Assembly: GCA_002399285.1 (NCBI GenBank)
Contig: DHDI01000012.1
Location: forward strand, 1 to 64,000
DNA: 64,000 nucleotides
Reading direction: 5' to 3'
Source of the DNA: Thermoanaerobacterales bacterium UBA4880
GTDB lineage: Bacteria; Bacillota; Thermoanaerobacteria; Thermoanaerobacterales; UBA4877
The position numbers and the translations under genes are program-made. Under the pieces are notes generated by a model. The model was not told where the DNA came from. It did not search any database and was given only the letters and a program-made list of their open reading frames with translations. Of the stretch, positions 52,643 to 61,073 are shown piece after piece; the stretch's first letter is position 1; each line of letters begins with the position of its first letter.

Positions 52643-55600
52643 ATGGATGCCCGGGACATAAGACAGAGTGAAGACCGGTTTTACGGTAAAATAGACGATG
52701 CCATCGGACGCATAAAGGACCCCGGCTGCATAGATATGGTGGTCGGCATTCCCTTTTACAACGAAAAGGAGACCTTAGCGGGCGTGATAAAGACCGCGGC
52801 GGAGGGGCTCGCAGCGTTTCCAGACAGAAAAAAGCTGATAGTGTGCGTAGGAGACCCCGCGGGACAGGAAGCGCTCGAGTCGGCAGAGGATATAGACTGC
52901 GGCATTCCCTGCGTCTCTTTTCTCATGGAACAGGGTATAAACGGACGGGGTTTCAGCATTAGGGCGGTATTGGAGATAGCCAAAAGGCTGGAGGCCGACG
53001 CCGTTTTGCTGGAGGCCGATCTGAAAGGGGAAGGAGAATGGGGCTTAAAGCCCTCATGGATAGAGAGGATGATCCGTCCCCTAGACGAGGGATACGATAT
53101 GGTGCTTGCCAATTTCAGGAGACACTATTTCGAGGATACCACGGGAGACCTGTTTGTGAAGCCGGTGCTGGAGGCCCTCTACGGCTGCCGGCTGAAGGAC
53201 CCGCTGTCCGGCGTTTATGCCTTTTCTCATGATATGGTGGAGCGCTATTGCACCGATGTAAACCAGTGGTATGAATATGCGGGAGGTTACGGGGCGGACC
53301 CATGGCTGGTAACTAAGGCGGTCGTATGGGGCAGCGGGATATGCGAGGTCAGCCTGGGTGCCAAGATAACTATACCGTCTGCCGGAAAGAGGGCGTTCGT
53401 ATTCAAGGAGGCGGCGCGGGCGGTCTTTGAGTGTCTCGGGAATGATCAGGATTTTTGGCTGAAGTCCGGTATGATCTTTAAGCGCCCGGCCCTGTACGGC
53501 TTGGAAGACAGGGACAGGCGCATGGATATTTCCTGCCGCCTTACCGACTTTGTCCAGTCGTTTCAGTCGGGGTATGAGAGCTATAAGGCGGTCTATGACA
53601 AACTGCTTCCCGAGGATATCAAGGCGGAGACGGACGAGATATACGGCCTTCCAAACAGGGATTTCCGGTTTGACGAGAGGTTGTGGGCCAGGCTCATCTA
53701 TCTGTTTTTGCTCACCTACAGCCTGAATAAAGATATGTCAAAGGATGATCTGCTGGACGCCTTCACGGTCATGTATGAGGGACGCACGGCCGGTTACATA
53801 AGACAGGTGAAGGGATACAGAAGCATCTTCGTAAATGTCAGGGGAGCCGACATGGACGGGATCACCTATAAAAAGGCGGATGACTATTACGCCCGGCAGG
53901 TCGAAGAGCTTCTGTCCGGGAGGGAAGAGCTGATAGAGGCATGGAATAAAAAGAATACGGAGACCAAGCCCGCCATTACCCCGCTGGACTATCTTGAATT
54001 TGTGCCCGGGGTGCCCGTCGTATTGCCCAAACAGCTTACCGGACTTGGCGGCAGCGTGATAAACACCAACGGTATATTCAGAAGGCTGGTCAGGAGATAC
54101 AGGGAGGAATTTCATAAGTTCAACCGCGATGTGCCGGGCATACCCGGGGATGCCTCTCCCGACGAGGTGGGCAGGCTTATGGAGGCATTTATGCACAGCC
54201 TGGAGGAGGCCGCCGCAAGGGTGCTGGAAGGAGACCTGTACTCGGCGGACGGCGTCAGCCGGCTGGCGGAGGGGATACTAGACCTTGTTCCCCATGAGAA
54301 GACGGTTGCGGTAAAGGATGAGGTGCTGCGCAAACTACTGTATGAGTTTCCGCCGATGGATCTTATGATACGCATGGATTTCGGCGGCGTGACCGAGATG
54401 CTGCACAATATAAGCCCGAGGTGCGCGCTTACTCTGGCCTCGCTGATCGAAGAGAGGCAGTATATGGACGAGGTCATGCTGTGGCTGGAGGACAATCTGC
54501 GGCCGGACAGCATAGAGGAGGCCGACCTTGATATCATTATATTAAATAGGGGAAACATCCCCGATATAACCGATATGAAGCAGATAACCGTGCTCAACAG
54601 GGTGACGGGGATGATCGCCGTGAGGTGCCTCAGCAAGGGCATGGGAGGGGAGTATCCCCGCCTGCGGTATCTGACCCATATGGTAAAGTGCGTGGCCGAG
54701 CAGGAGCATTATTCCTTTTTGTGGAAGTTGTATGCGAGAGAGCGCCGGGGCTTCGGCCTTAAGGCGATAAACTCTGTCCGGGGGCATCACGGCAGGGAGG
54801 CCTTCAGCGCCCACAATATGTTTGAAAACTGGCACCAGAGGGATGCGGCGGCAAAATTCAAGAGGATCTCGGAAAAGCTGGATTCCATGGGGAAAGCGGA
54901 GGAGGCCAGGCTGATCTATGGGATGGCCGAGGGATACGGCCTTTCCCTTACCTTAAACGACGATACGTTTGTGTCGTGCACCGCATGGACGTGGGCGAGC
55001 TACAGCTTCCGCGGAGGGAAGGGGCTGCCGACGCCTCTTTCGGCACATGTGGACAGGGATTGGTTCAACTACGATCTCCTGGAAGAGATATACAAGGAGA
55101 TGGGGTACAGGATTGATGAGATCCCCGAGGAGATCTGCCAGCTTTTGGGCGAAGGCAAGGAGGGAGTAAACCTCGTCAGCGTTCTGCTGGGCGTCAATGT
55201 GCACAGGGACGCGGTCATGGTACAGGATGTGGAGAAATGGCCGCAGGCCGGGCCGCTGGTGAGGTACGGCGGCAATCCGCTGCTCAAACCCGTGCCCGGC
55301 CACTGGTGGGAGTGCAGGTACGTCCTCAATTCCGCTGCATTCAGAATAGAGGACAGGATATATCTGCTCTACCGGGCCTTTGGCAAGGACGGCATCTCGC
55401 GGATCGGCCTGGCCGTTTCCGACGGCTACAACATCGTGGAAAGGCTGCCCGATCCGGTATTTTCCCCGGGGAGCGACAGGGAAAAGGAGGGCTGCGAGGA
55501 CCCCAGAGTGGTCATCCTGGACGGTAAGATATATATGATGTATACCTCCTATGACGGGGTGGTGGCGCAGGTGGCGGCCGCATGCATAGGCGTCGGGGAT

Positions 55601-56206
55601 TTTTTGCAAAGGGACTTTGACCGGTGGGAAAGACTGGGCCTGGCCTTTCCCAATCTGTGGGATAAGGACGCCATACTCTTCCCCGAAAAGATAAACGGCC
55701 AATATGTTATGTACCACAGGATAGAGCCCAGCATGTGGGTGACCTACTCCGACCGGCTGACGTTCCCCTGGCCCAGGGAAGGACATAAGATAATCATAGG
55801 CCCGCGTTCCGGGATGATGTGGGACTCGTTCAAGATAGGCGCAGGATCGCAGCCGCTTAAGACCATGTATGGCTGGCTGCTGATATACCATGGAGTGGAC
55901 GACAACATGATATACCGCCTGGGCGTCATACTCACCGACCTTAAGGACCCCGGCAGACTTCTGTACCGTTCGCCCAATCCCATCCTTTCGCCTGAAATGG
56001 AATATGAGACGGGCGACAGGGTATCGTCCTGGGTGCCCAACGTGGTATTCACCTGCGGAGCCGTGCCCGAACAGAACAAGGAGGTATTGGATGCCGACGA
56101 CGGGATACTCGTGTATTACGGCGCCGCGGACACATATCTGTGCGTCGCCCATGCGAAGGTGGGCGATCTGCTGCCGCAGAAGATCAGAGAAAAGATGAAG
56201 AGGTGA
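52643..56206 (+). CDS. GT81-like glycosyltransferase / GH130 phosphorylase fusion
   Basis: This 1187-residue, apparently cytosolic protein joins two sugar-active domains. Residues about 30-340 resemble GT81 enzymes (glucosyl/mannosyl-3-phosphoglycerate synthases): VVGIPFYNEKETL, VLLEADLKGEGEWG, KDPLSGVYAFS and GGYGADPWL. About 875-1187 is a GH130 domain: GNPLLKPV, the general-acid Asp953 in CEDPRVV, WDKDAILFPEK and YVMYHRIEP, which fit phosphorylases that use phosphate on beta-mannosides. The middle (about 340-870) is helical and unrecognised. No signal peptide is present. GAGGT precedes ATG 52643. The convergent operon supplies sugar nucleotides. Confidence 0.85.
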   Translation: MDARDIRQSEDRFYGKIDDAIGRIKDPGCIDMVVGIPFYNEKETLAGVIKTAAEGLAAFPDRKKLIVCVGDPAGQEALESAEDIDCGIPCVSFLMEQGINGRGFSIRAVLEIAKRLEADAVLLEADLKGEGEWGLKPSWIERMIRPLDEGYDMVLANFRRHYFEDTTGDLFVKPVLEALYGCRLKDPLSGVYAFSHDMVERYCTDVNQWYEYAGGYGADPWLVTKAVVWGSGICEVSLGAKITIPSAGKRAFVFKEAARAVFECLGNDQDFWLKSGMIFKRPALYGLEDRDRRMDISCRLTDFVQSFQSGYESYKAVYDKLLPEDIKAETDEIYGLPNRDFRFDERLWARLIYLFLLTYSLNKDMSKDDLLDAFTVMYEGRTAGYIRQVKGYRSIFVNVRGADMDGITYKKADDYYARQVEELLSGREELIEAWNKKNTETKPAITPLDYLEFVPGVPVVLPKQLTGLGGSVINTNGIFRRLVRRYREEFHKFNRDVPGIPGDASPDEVGRLMEAFMHSLEEAAARVLEGDLYSADGVSRLAEGILDLVPHEKTVAVKDEVLRKLLYEFPPMDLMIRMDFGGVTEMLHNISPRCALTLASLIEERQYMDEVMLWLEDNLRPDSIEEADLDIIILNRGNIPDITDMKQITVLNRVTGMIAVRCLSKGMGGEYPRLRYLTHMVKCVAEQEHYSFLWKLYARERRGFGLKAINSVRGHHGREAFSAHNMFENWHQRDAAAKFKRISEKLDSMGKAEEARLIYGMAEGYGLSLTLNDDTFVSCTAWTWASYSFRGGKGLPTPLSAHVDRDWFNYDLLEEIYKEMGYRIDEIPEEICQLLGEGKEGVNLVSVLLGVNVHRDAVMVQDVEKWPQAGPLVRYGGNPLLKPVPGHWWECRYVLNSAAFRIEDRIYLLYRAFGKDGISRIGLAVSDGYNIVERLPDPVFSPGSDREKEGCEDPRVVILDGKIYMMYTSYDGVVAQVAAACIGVGDFLQRDFDRWERLGLAFPNLWDKDAILFPEKINGQYVMYHRIEPSMWVTYSDRLTFPWPREGHKIIIGPRSGMMWDSFKIGAGSQPLKTMYGWLLIYHGVDDNMIYRLGVILTDLKDPGRLLYRSPNPILSPEMEYETGDRVSSWVPNVVFTCGAVPEQNKEVLDADDGILVYYGAADTYLCVAHAKVGDLLPQKIREKMKR

Positions 56207-56211
56207 TCGAT

Positions 56212-56931
56212 TTGGACATCTATAACGATGATATTCCGAGGAGCAGACCATCCGTCTGCATACCTATCGCTGCGAGGGGCGCCGGAGATCTGGAGCGTCA
56301 TATAGCCTTTGTTAAAGATATGTCTCCCGATCTTGTGGAATTCAGAGCGGATTATTACCGCGGCCCGGACTGTGCCGGGGCGGCCAAGATCATCTCGGAC
56401 GGGCTGCCAGGCATGCCTCTGATCTTCACGTTCAGAAAGAGGAGCGAAGGCGGGGCGAGGGATATGGAGGAGAGCGAGCGGACGGCGGTCATCCTGAATG
56501 CCATATCCTCCGGGTACATAAGCGCTGTCGACATAGAGGAATCCACCGTGGAGGACCGCCTTGAGGAGGTAGCCGCTGCATCGCGAAGCAATGGAATACC
56601 TGTAATAATGTCCTACCATGACTTTTTTGACATGCCTTCCTATGAGAAGCTGCGGAGTAAGATTCACAATATGAAGCAAAAGGGTGCGGATGTTGCAAAG
56701 ATATCGGTCACCCCCAGTAACAGGAGCGAGGCCTTTGCATTTATAGATAATTTCGTAAGGATAAAGCGGGATACTGACATGCCCACCATAGCCGTCACCA
56801 TGGGCGAACACGGCCTGTTCCTGCGGCTGTTCGGCTGGGTCCTGGACAACCCTATAATATATGCCGCCGGTCTGGTCCCCACCGCGCCCGGCCAGCCTCC
56901 TGCGCAGTTTATAAGATGGTTTGAAAAATAG
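56212..56931 (+). CDS. aroD: 3-Dehydroquinate dehydratase, type I
   Basis: This 239-residue enzyme makes 3-dehydroshikimate in the shikimate pathway. It keeps the Schiff-base Lys (VAKISVTP), the catalytic His (MSYHDF), VEFRADYY and PTAPGQPPAQ. The substrate Arg is in FLRLFG, where relatives have a GxxSR pattern. The TTG start at 56212 follows GAGGTG; a GTG at 56203 overlapping the previous stop is possible. It lies just behind the fusion gene, so the two are probably co-transcribed although no functional link is evident. Confidence 0.9.
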   Translation: MDIYNDDIPRSRPSVCIPIAARGAGDLERHIAFVKDMSPDLVEFRADYYRGPDCAGAAKIISDGLPGMPLIFTFRKRSEGGARDMEESERTAVILNAISSGYISAVDIEESTVEDRLEEVAAASRSNGIPVIMSYHDFFDMPSYEKLRSKIHNMKQKGADVAKISVTPSNRSEAFAFIDNFVRIKRDTDMPTIAVTMGEHGLFLRLFGWVLDNPIIYAAGLVPTAPGQPPAQFIRWFEK

Positions 56932-57002
56932 ATAAGAAATACATTGATTTATGCTGCATTTTGTGATATTATCGGATTAGATAAAGCGGGGGGCAAATGC
57001 TT

Positions 57003-57458
57003 ATGGAAGAAAAACTTCTCAATATGATCTTGGACGGCATCAATGAGATCAAATCAGATGTAAAGACGTTAAAGAGCGACGTAGGATCATTAAAGGATGA
57101 TGTAGAGACATTAAAGAGCGACGTAGGATCATTAAAGGGTGATGTAGAGACATTAAAGAGCGACATAGGCTCGTTAAAATCTGAAGTGGCCGATTTGAAA
57201 GAGCATATGGACTATATGGAAGTGCGTATGAACCATATGGAAGAACGTATGGACAATATGGAAGAACGCATGAACCATATGGAAGAGCGCATGAACAGCA
57301 TGGAAGGAAGACAGGACGAGATATATCACATGCTTCGCGGCTGGGAAGAGGAAAGGACGATCACAAAATCACAGCTGGACAAGCTGAGTATAGATTCGGA
57401 GAAGATGAAAAACCACACGCACAATGTGGAGATAAGTATTTCAAAAGCTGTTGTATAA
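57003..57458 (+). CDS. Coiled-coil heptad-repeat protein
   Basis: This 151-residue protein is almost entirely coiled coil. After MEEKLLNMILDGINEIKSD comes a 14-residue repeat (DVETLKSDVGSLKG/D, 42 bases, two heptads) about three times, then seven-residue MEERMNH-type repeats (21 bases), and a C-terminal helix. Hydrophobic positions keep heptad spacing throughout. The ATG at 57003 has GGGGGG nine bases upstream. No enzyme or binding motif is visible; oligomer or structural roles are possible. Similar short-repeat proteins are common and often variable. Confidence 0.75.
   Translation: MEEKLLNMILDGINEIKSDVKTLKSDVGSLKDDVETLKSDVGSLKGDVETLKSDIGSLKSEVADLKEHMDYMEVRMNHMEERMDNMEERMNHMEERMNSMEGRQDEIYHMLRGWEEERTITKSQLDKLSIDSEKMKNHTHNVEISISKAVV
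57040..57310 (+). repeat. In-frame tandem repeats in the coiled-coil gene
   Basis: Three near-identical 42-base units (GAGACATTAAAGAGCGACGT in each) are followed by 21-base units containing ATGGAAGAACGTATG or close variants. All are multiples of 21, so changes in copy number preserve the heptad register. Confidence 0.8.
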
Positions 57459-57460
57459 AT

Positions 57461-57489
57461 AAAGAGAGAAATCAATCTCTCTTTTTTTA
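57461..57489. terminator. Terminator between the coiled-coil gene and the PMM operon
   Basis: AGAGAGA and TCTCTCT pair around six bases, followed by TTTTTTT; on the other strand CTTTATTTA follows. It ends both convergent transcripts. Confidence 0.8.
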
Positions 57490-57523
57490 TACATACTGGC
57501 AGCGCGGCCTTTTTATATTACTT

Positions 57524-58882
57524 TTAAAATTTCAGAGGCACGGCCCTGTGCAGCTCGGCCAGTATGCTGTCCAGGCCGTTCTGCGTCTTAGCCTCCGCCC
57601 GCAGGATCACTTCCGGCCCCGTATTGGAAGCCCGGGCTAAGCACCAGCCGTCGTAAAGATACGCACGCACCCCGTCGATATCTACGATGGGGCATCTTTT
57701 TTCTGCAAAGTATCTTCTGGCATTTTCCACTATGCCGAATTTTTCACTGTCGGTACTCTCGGCCCTTATCTCCGGTGTGGAAACATAGGAGGGCACGTCG
57801 GACAGCAGCTGCGAAAGGCTGTCCTTGCTGCGCGACAGTATGCGCAGCAGCCGTCCCGCGGAGTAAAGGGCGTCGTCGAAGCCGTAGTATTCGTCGGCGA
57901 AGAACATATGCCCCGACATCTCGCCGGTGAACGGGGAATTCATCTCGCACATCTTTGCCTTTATGAGGGAATGGCCGGTCTTGTAGAAGAACGGCTTGCC
58001 GCCCAGTCTCTTTATCTCATCGGACAGAGCTTCGGAGCACTTTACCTCCACGATGCAGTATATGCCGGGGTATTTGGGCAGTATCTCCCGCCAGAAGAGC
58101 ACCATCATCGTGTCTCCCCATATGATGTTTCCCTTGTCGTCCACCGCGCCTATCCTGTCGCCGTCCCCGTCGAAGCCTATCCCCAGGTCGGCCTTCTCCC
58201 TTAATACGGTTTGCTTGAGATCAGCCAGGTTTTCCGCCTTTACCGGGTCGGGAAAGTGATTGGGGAAGGCCGGGTCGGATTCACAGTATACGGGTATTAC
58301 GTCGCAGCCCCAAAGGTTCAGTACCTGGGGCGCTATTATGGAGGCGGTACCGTTGCCGCAGTCCACGGCAACCTTTAGTTTTTTGGGCAGCTTTATCTTT
58401 TTTTCCAGCATATCCGCATAGCCGAAGATGGGATATGCATAGTCCGTTTCTCCCTTGGGCGCGGAAATAAAGTCGCCGTTTTCTATCATTTTGCATATCT
58501 TGCGCAGGTCGTCTCCGTATAGAGTGGCCCGGCCGAAGCACACCTTAAAGCCGTTGTATTCGGGCGGGTTGTGGCTTGCCGTTATCATCAGCCCAGGATT
58601 TACGTTGTATAGTATCCTCGAATAATAGAACATGGGGGTGGTGGTGAGCCCGATATTGAGTACGCCGCTGCCCGTGCTTAAGACTCCTTCCGCCGCGGCG
58701 TCGGTAAGCTCGCCGGAGGAAGCCCTGTTGTCATGGCCTATAAGGCATATGTTCTCGCCGTTTTCCTGGAGGTAGGTACCAAAGGCCCGGCCTATGAGAT
58801 ACGCGGTGTCCTTGTTCAATTCCTCCGGTACCTTTCCTCTTATGTCATACTGCCGGAATATAGTGCGGTCTATCCTGGCCAT
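57524..58882 (-). CDS. Phosphomannomutase/phosphoglucomutase
   Basis: This 452-residue enzyme of the alpha-D-phosphohexomutase family interconverts hexose 6- and 1-phosphates. The phospho-Ser loop is ITASHNPPEYNG, the metal loop GFDGDGDRIG, the sugar loop GEMSGHMFF and the C-terminal phosphate loop RASNTGPEV. The family AlgC/PMM-PGM pattern (FRQYDIRGKVPEELN) is present. It is the last gene of the operon, and its first 38 bases overlap the preceding gene. It would supply mannose or glucose 1-phosphate to the nucleotidyltransferase at the front. Confidence 0.92.
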   Translation of the reverse strand: MARIDRTIFRQYDIRGKVPEELNKDTAYLIGRAFGTYLQENGENICLIGHDNRASSGELTDAAAEGVLSTGSGVLNIGLTTTPMFYYSRILYNVNPGLMITASHNPPEYNGFKVCFGRATLYGDDLRKICKMIENGDFISAPKGETDYAYPIFGYADMLEKKIKLPKKLKVAVDCGNGTASIIAPQVLNLWGCDVIPVYCESDPAFPNHFPDPVKAENLADLKQTVLREKADLGIGFDGDGDRIGAVDDKGNIIWGDTMMVLFWREILPKYPGIYCIVEVKCSEALSDEIKRLGGKPFFYKTGHSLIKAKMCEMNSPFTGEMSGHMFFADEYYGFDDALYSAGRLLRILSRSKDSLSQLLSDVPSYVSTPEIRAESTDSEKFGIVENARRYFAEKRCPIVDIDGVRAYLYDGWCLARASNTGPEVILRAEAKTQNGLDSILAELHRAVPLKF

Positions 58883-59909
58883 TTTTTGACTCCCTTCTTT
58901 CTTCCGATACTTCCTTGATCATGCGGTCGGCCAACAGGAAACTAACCGTGGCCTCCGCTCCCTGGTTCACATTGAGCCCGTCGGGTATCAGAGCGTCGTG
59001 GCAGCCCCCCGTCTCCTCATCATAGAGGCTCAGCTTGTTTATATTTTTGCCCCAATACCATTCATAGGAGAGAGATGCCTTGTCCATGTATTCGCTCTTT
59101 CCTGTGACACGGTATCCCTCCAAGCAGGCCAGTATGGTGGAAGCGGCATCCACAGGCTGCTGGTCGTAGTTGGGTATGCCGCTGTTTCTGCGCCACCAGC
59201 CCCTGTTGCCCACGATCGACAGATAGCCCTTCTTCAGCAGGGCGTCCGTTAAAAATCCCAAGGACTCTTCGGCGATATCCAAAGAATCTCTGTCTCCCGT
59301 AAGCGAGTAATATGAAAAGAGCGCGTGGGGAAGCACGGCGTTGCAGTAAGTGAGCCAGCCCTCATACCATTTCCACGTATCCGTCTTGTTGCCGCGGTAG
59401 GCCTCTTTCAAATGCCGCCCTATATCACCGGCGTATCCGTCTATGGCCGGATCGCCAAAGCCTCCTGCAGACAGTGCGGAAAGCCCTATGAGCATATATG
59501 CGCCGGCTCTGAGCGAGCTTATATCTCCGATGGCCGGCATGGTATTGTCTATGATCTTCTTTGAGGTTTGCTTAAAGCCGTCGGACATGCCGCCGGCCCG
59601 CAGTGCAAAACAGCACGCCATAAAGGCGCGCCCTATGCTGTCCTCCGAATCGATGGCCGGTAGGAAGGTATTTCCTATCTTTAAATTAGTAAAACCGCCG
59701 TCCGGCTTTTGGGCGGCGGATAAAAATCTCAGATAAATATCCGCCATGGACTTGACTTCTTCATCATCCGCGCTGATCGCGGCGAGCAAAGCCCGGGCAT
59801 TGTCATCCACGGTGTATCCGCTCTCTATAATGGGTTCTTCCTTATTTGCGAACTGAAACATGCCCGTATCGTCCGTCATCCTCTTAAGGTGCTTGTACGA
59901 GACTGCCAT
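58845..59909 (-). CDS. Alpha/alpha-barrel protein, possible glycoside-active enzyme
   Basis: This 354-residue soluble protein looks like an (alpha/alpha)6 barrel: repeated helices with GYTVDDNARALLAA, AQKPDGGFTNLK, WKWYEGWLTYCNAVLPHALF, and GGCHDALIPDGLNVNQGAEA. Conserved acidic residues (DDN and GCHDAL) are candidates for catalysis. Proteins with these motifs are found next to GT4 transferases and GH130 genes. Its exact family is not identified. ATG 59909 follows AGGGGG; the gene overlaps both neighbours. Confidence 0.7.
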   Translation of the reverse strand: MAVSYKHLKRMTDDTGMFQFANKEEPIIESGYTVDDNARALLAAISADDEEVKSMADIYLRFLSAAQKPDGGFTNLKIGNTFLPAIDSEDSIGRAFMACCFALRAGGMSDGFKQTSKKIIDNTMPAIGDISSLRAGAYMLIGLSALSAGGFGDPAIDGYAGDIGRHLKEAYRGNKTDTWKWYEGWLTYCNAVLPHALFSYYSLTGDRDSLDIAEESLGFLTDALLKKGYLSIVGNRGWWRRNSGIPNYDQQPVDAASTILACLEGYRVTGKSEYMDKASLSYEWYWGKNINKLSLYDEETGGCHDALIPDGLNVNQGAEATVSFLLADRMIKEVSEERRESKNGQDRPHYIPAV

Positions 59910-61059
59910 ATTCATTCCCCCTAATGCTGTTTTGTATTACTGCTCCCATCAGATTTATATATTGTTTTGCCACATTGCTCCATATCATCGTCTTGCCTAG
60001 TTTGGCGGCCCGGCCTTCCAGGCTGCGCTTCAGCGTGGGATTATCTATGATGCTTTCTATGAGATCGGCCAGCTCTTTATAGCTGTTGGTGCTTTGGGAG
60101 ATCAGTCCCCTGTTGTTCCCCAGAATGTCCAGCGCGTAATCATACGGGGTGGACACTATGGCCCGGCCGCAGCCGACCGCATAGGTCAGCGTGCCGCTGA
60201 CGGCCTGGCCCCTGTTTGGATACGGCGTGAGATACACGTCGGTCATATACAGGAAGTCTCCCAGTTCCTCCAGCGAAAGATAGTGATTGATGAACTCCAC
60301 GTTGCCTTCCAGACCGAGATGCCTTACCAGATCGATGAGCGACTCCCTGTATGACTCGCCGAATTTTTTTACCAAAGACGGATGGGTCTCCCCCAGCACC
60401 AGATACAGTATCTCGGGGTGCCCTGAAGCCAGCTCTCCCATGCACCTTATGCCGTTTTCTATACCCTTTCCCGGGCCGATCAGCCCGAATGTGGAAACTA
60501 TGCAGTGCCCGGCGTATCCGTATGACTCCTTCAGCATATCCCTGTTCTTGACCTTGAAATCAGGGACCCCATGAGGGATCACATAGATCTTGCTGCCCGG
60601 TATACTGTATATGTCTTCAAGCAGACAGGCGGAGCGCTTGGTCATACAGGCCACGGCCGCCGCCTTGCTTCCCAGGCCGCGCATTATCCACTTCTGCCGG
60701 AAATCCGGACTGGGCAGCACCGTGTGGGTGGTCAGTATAAAGGGTTTTGCGAGATGCGCCGCAAAATCCAACACAAACTTGCCGTCCATCCCTCCGAATA
60801 TACCGTACTCATGCTCTATGACCACCACGTCTATAGAGGAATCGTTCACAAAATGAGCGGCATTGATAAAACTCTCCTTCTTGTCCTGCATGATTTCATA
60901 GATCACCTCGGGCGGATAGCTATAATCCGCACCGCTGTCCGTTATGGCCAGTATCCTCACATTTTTGCCCATTTTAGAAATATTGTCTTTCAGGTCTTTG
61001 GAGAATGAGGCTATACCGCATTCCCTCGGCGGATAAGTGCTTAATACGGCTATGTTCAT
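59884..61059 (-). CDS. GT4-family glycosyltransferase
   Basis: This 391-residue GT-B enzyme begins MNIAVLSTYPPRECGIASFS, with an acceptor-domain Gly-rich loop, and ends in the GT4 donor motif region: STFGLIGPGKGIENGI, GNVEFINHYLSLEELGDFL and LTPYPNRGQAVSGTLTYAVG (the E-x7-E site reads Q and T here with SGTL). It probably uses the nucleotide sugar made by the gene upstream, possibly GDP-mannose. The ATG at 61059 was chosen over a longer frame that lacks a ribosome site. Confidence 0.85.
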   Translation of the reverse strand: MNIAVLSTYPPRECGIASFSKDLKDNISKMGKNVRILAITDSGADYSYPPEVIYEIMQDKKESFINAAHFVNDSSIDVVVIEHEYGIFGGMDGKFVLDFAAHLAKPFILTTHTVLPSPDFRQKWIMRGLGSKAAAVACMTKRSACLLEDIYSIPGSKIYVIPHGVPDFKVKNRDMLKESYGYAGHCIVSTFGLIGPGKGIENGIRCMGELASGHPEILYLVLGETHPSLVKKFGESYRESLIDLVRHLGLEGNVEFINHYLSLEELGDFLYMTDVYLTPYPNRGQAVSGTLTYAVGCGRAIVSTPYDYALDILGNNRGLISQSTNSYKELADLIESIIDNPTLKRSLEGRAAKLGKTMIWSNVAKQYINLMGAVIQNSIRGNEYGSLVQAP

Positions 61060-61073
61060 TTGAATCCCATCCT

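Noticed and set aside
54953-56251. Minus-strand open frame of over 400 codons under the GH130 domain
   Set aside because: The plus strand encodes GH130 catalytic motifs; the reverse frame has no start signals and low-complexity composition.
57040-57310. Tandem repeats that could suggest a CRISPR array
   Set aside because: The repeats have no unique spacers and are in frame within a coiled-coil gene.
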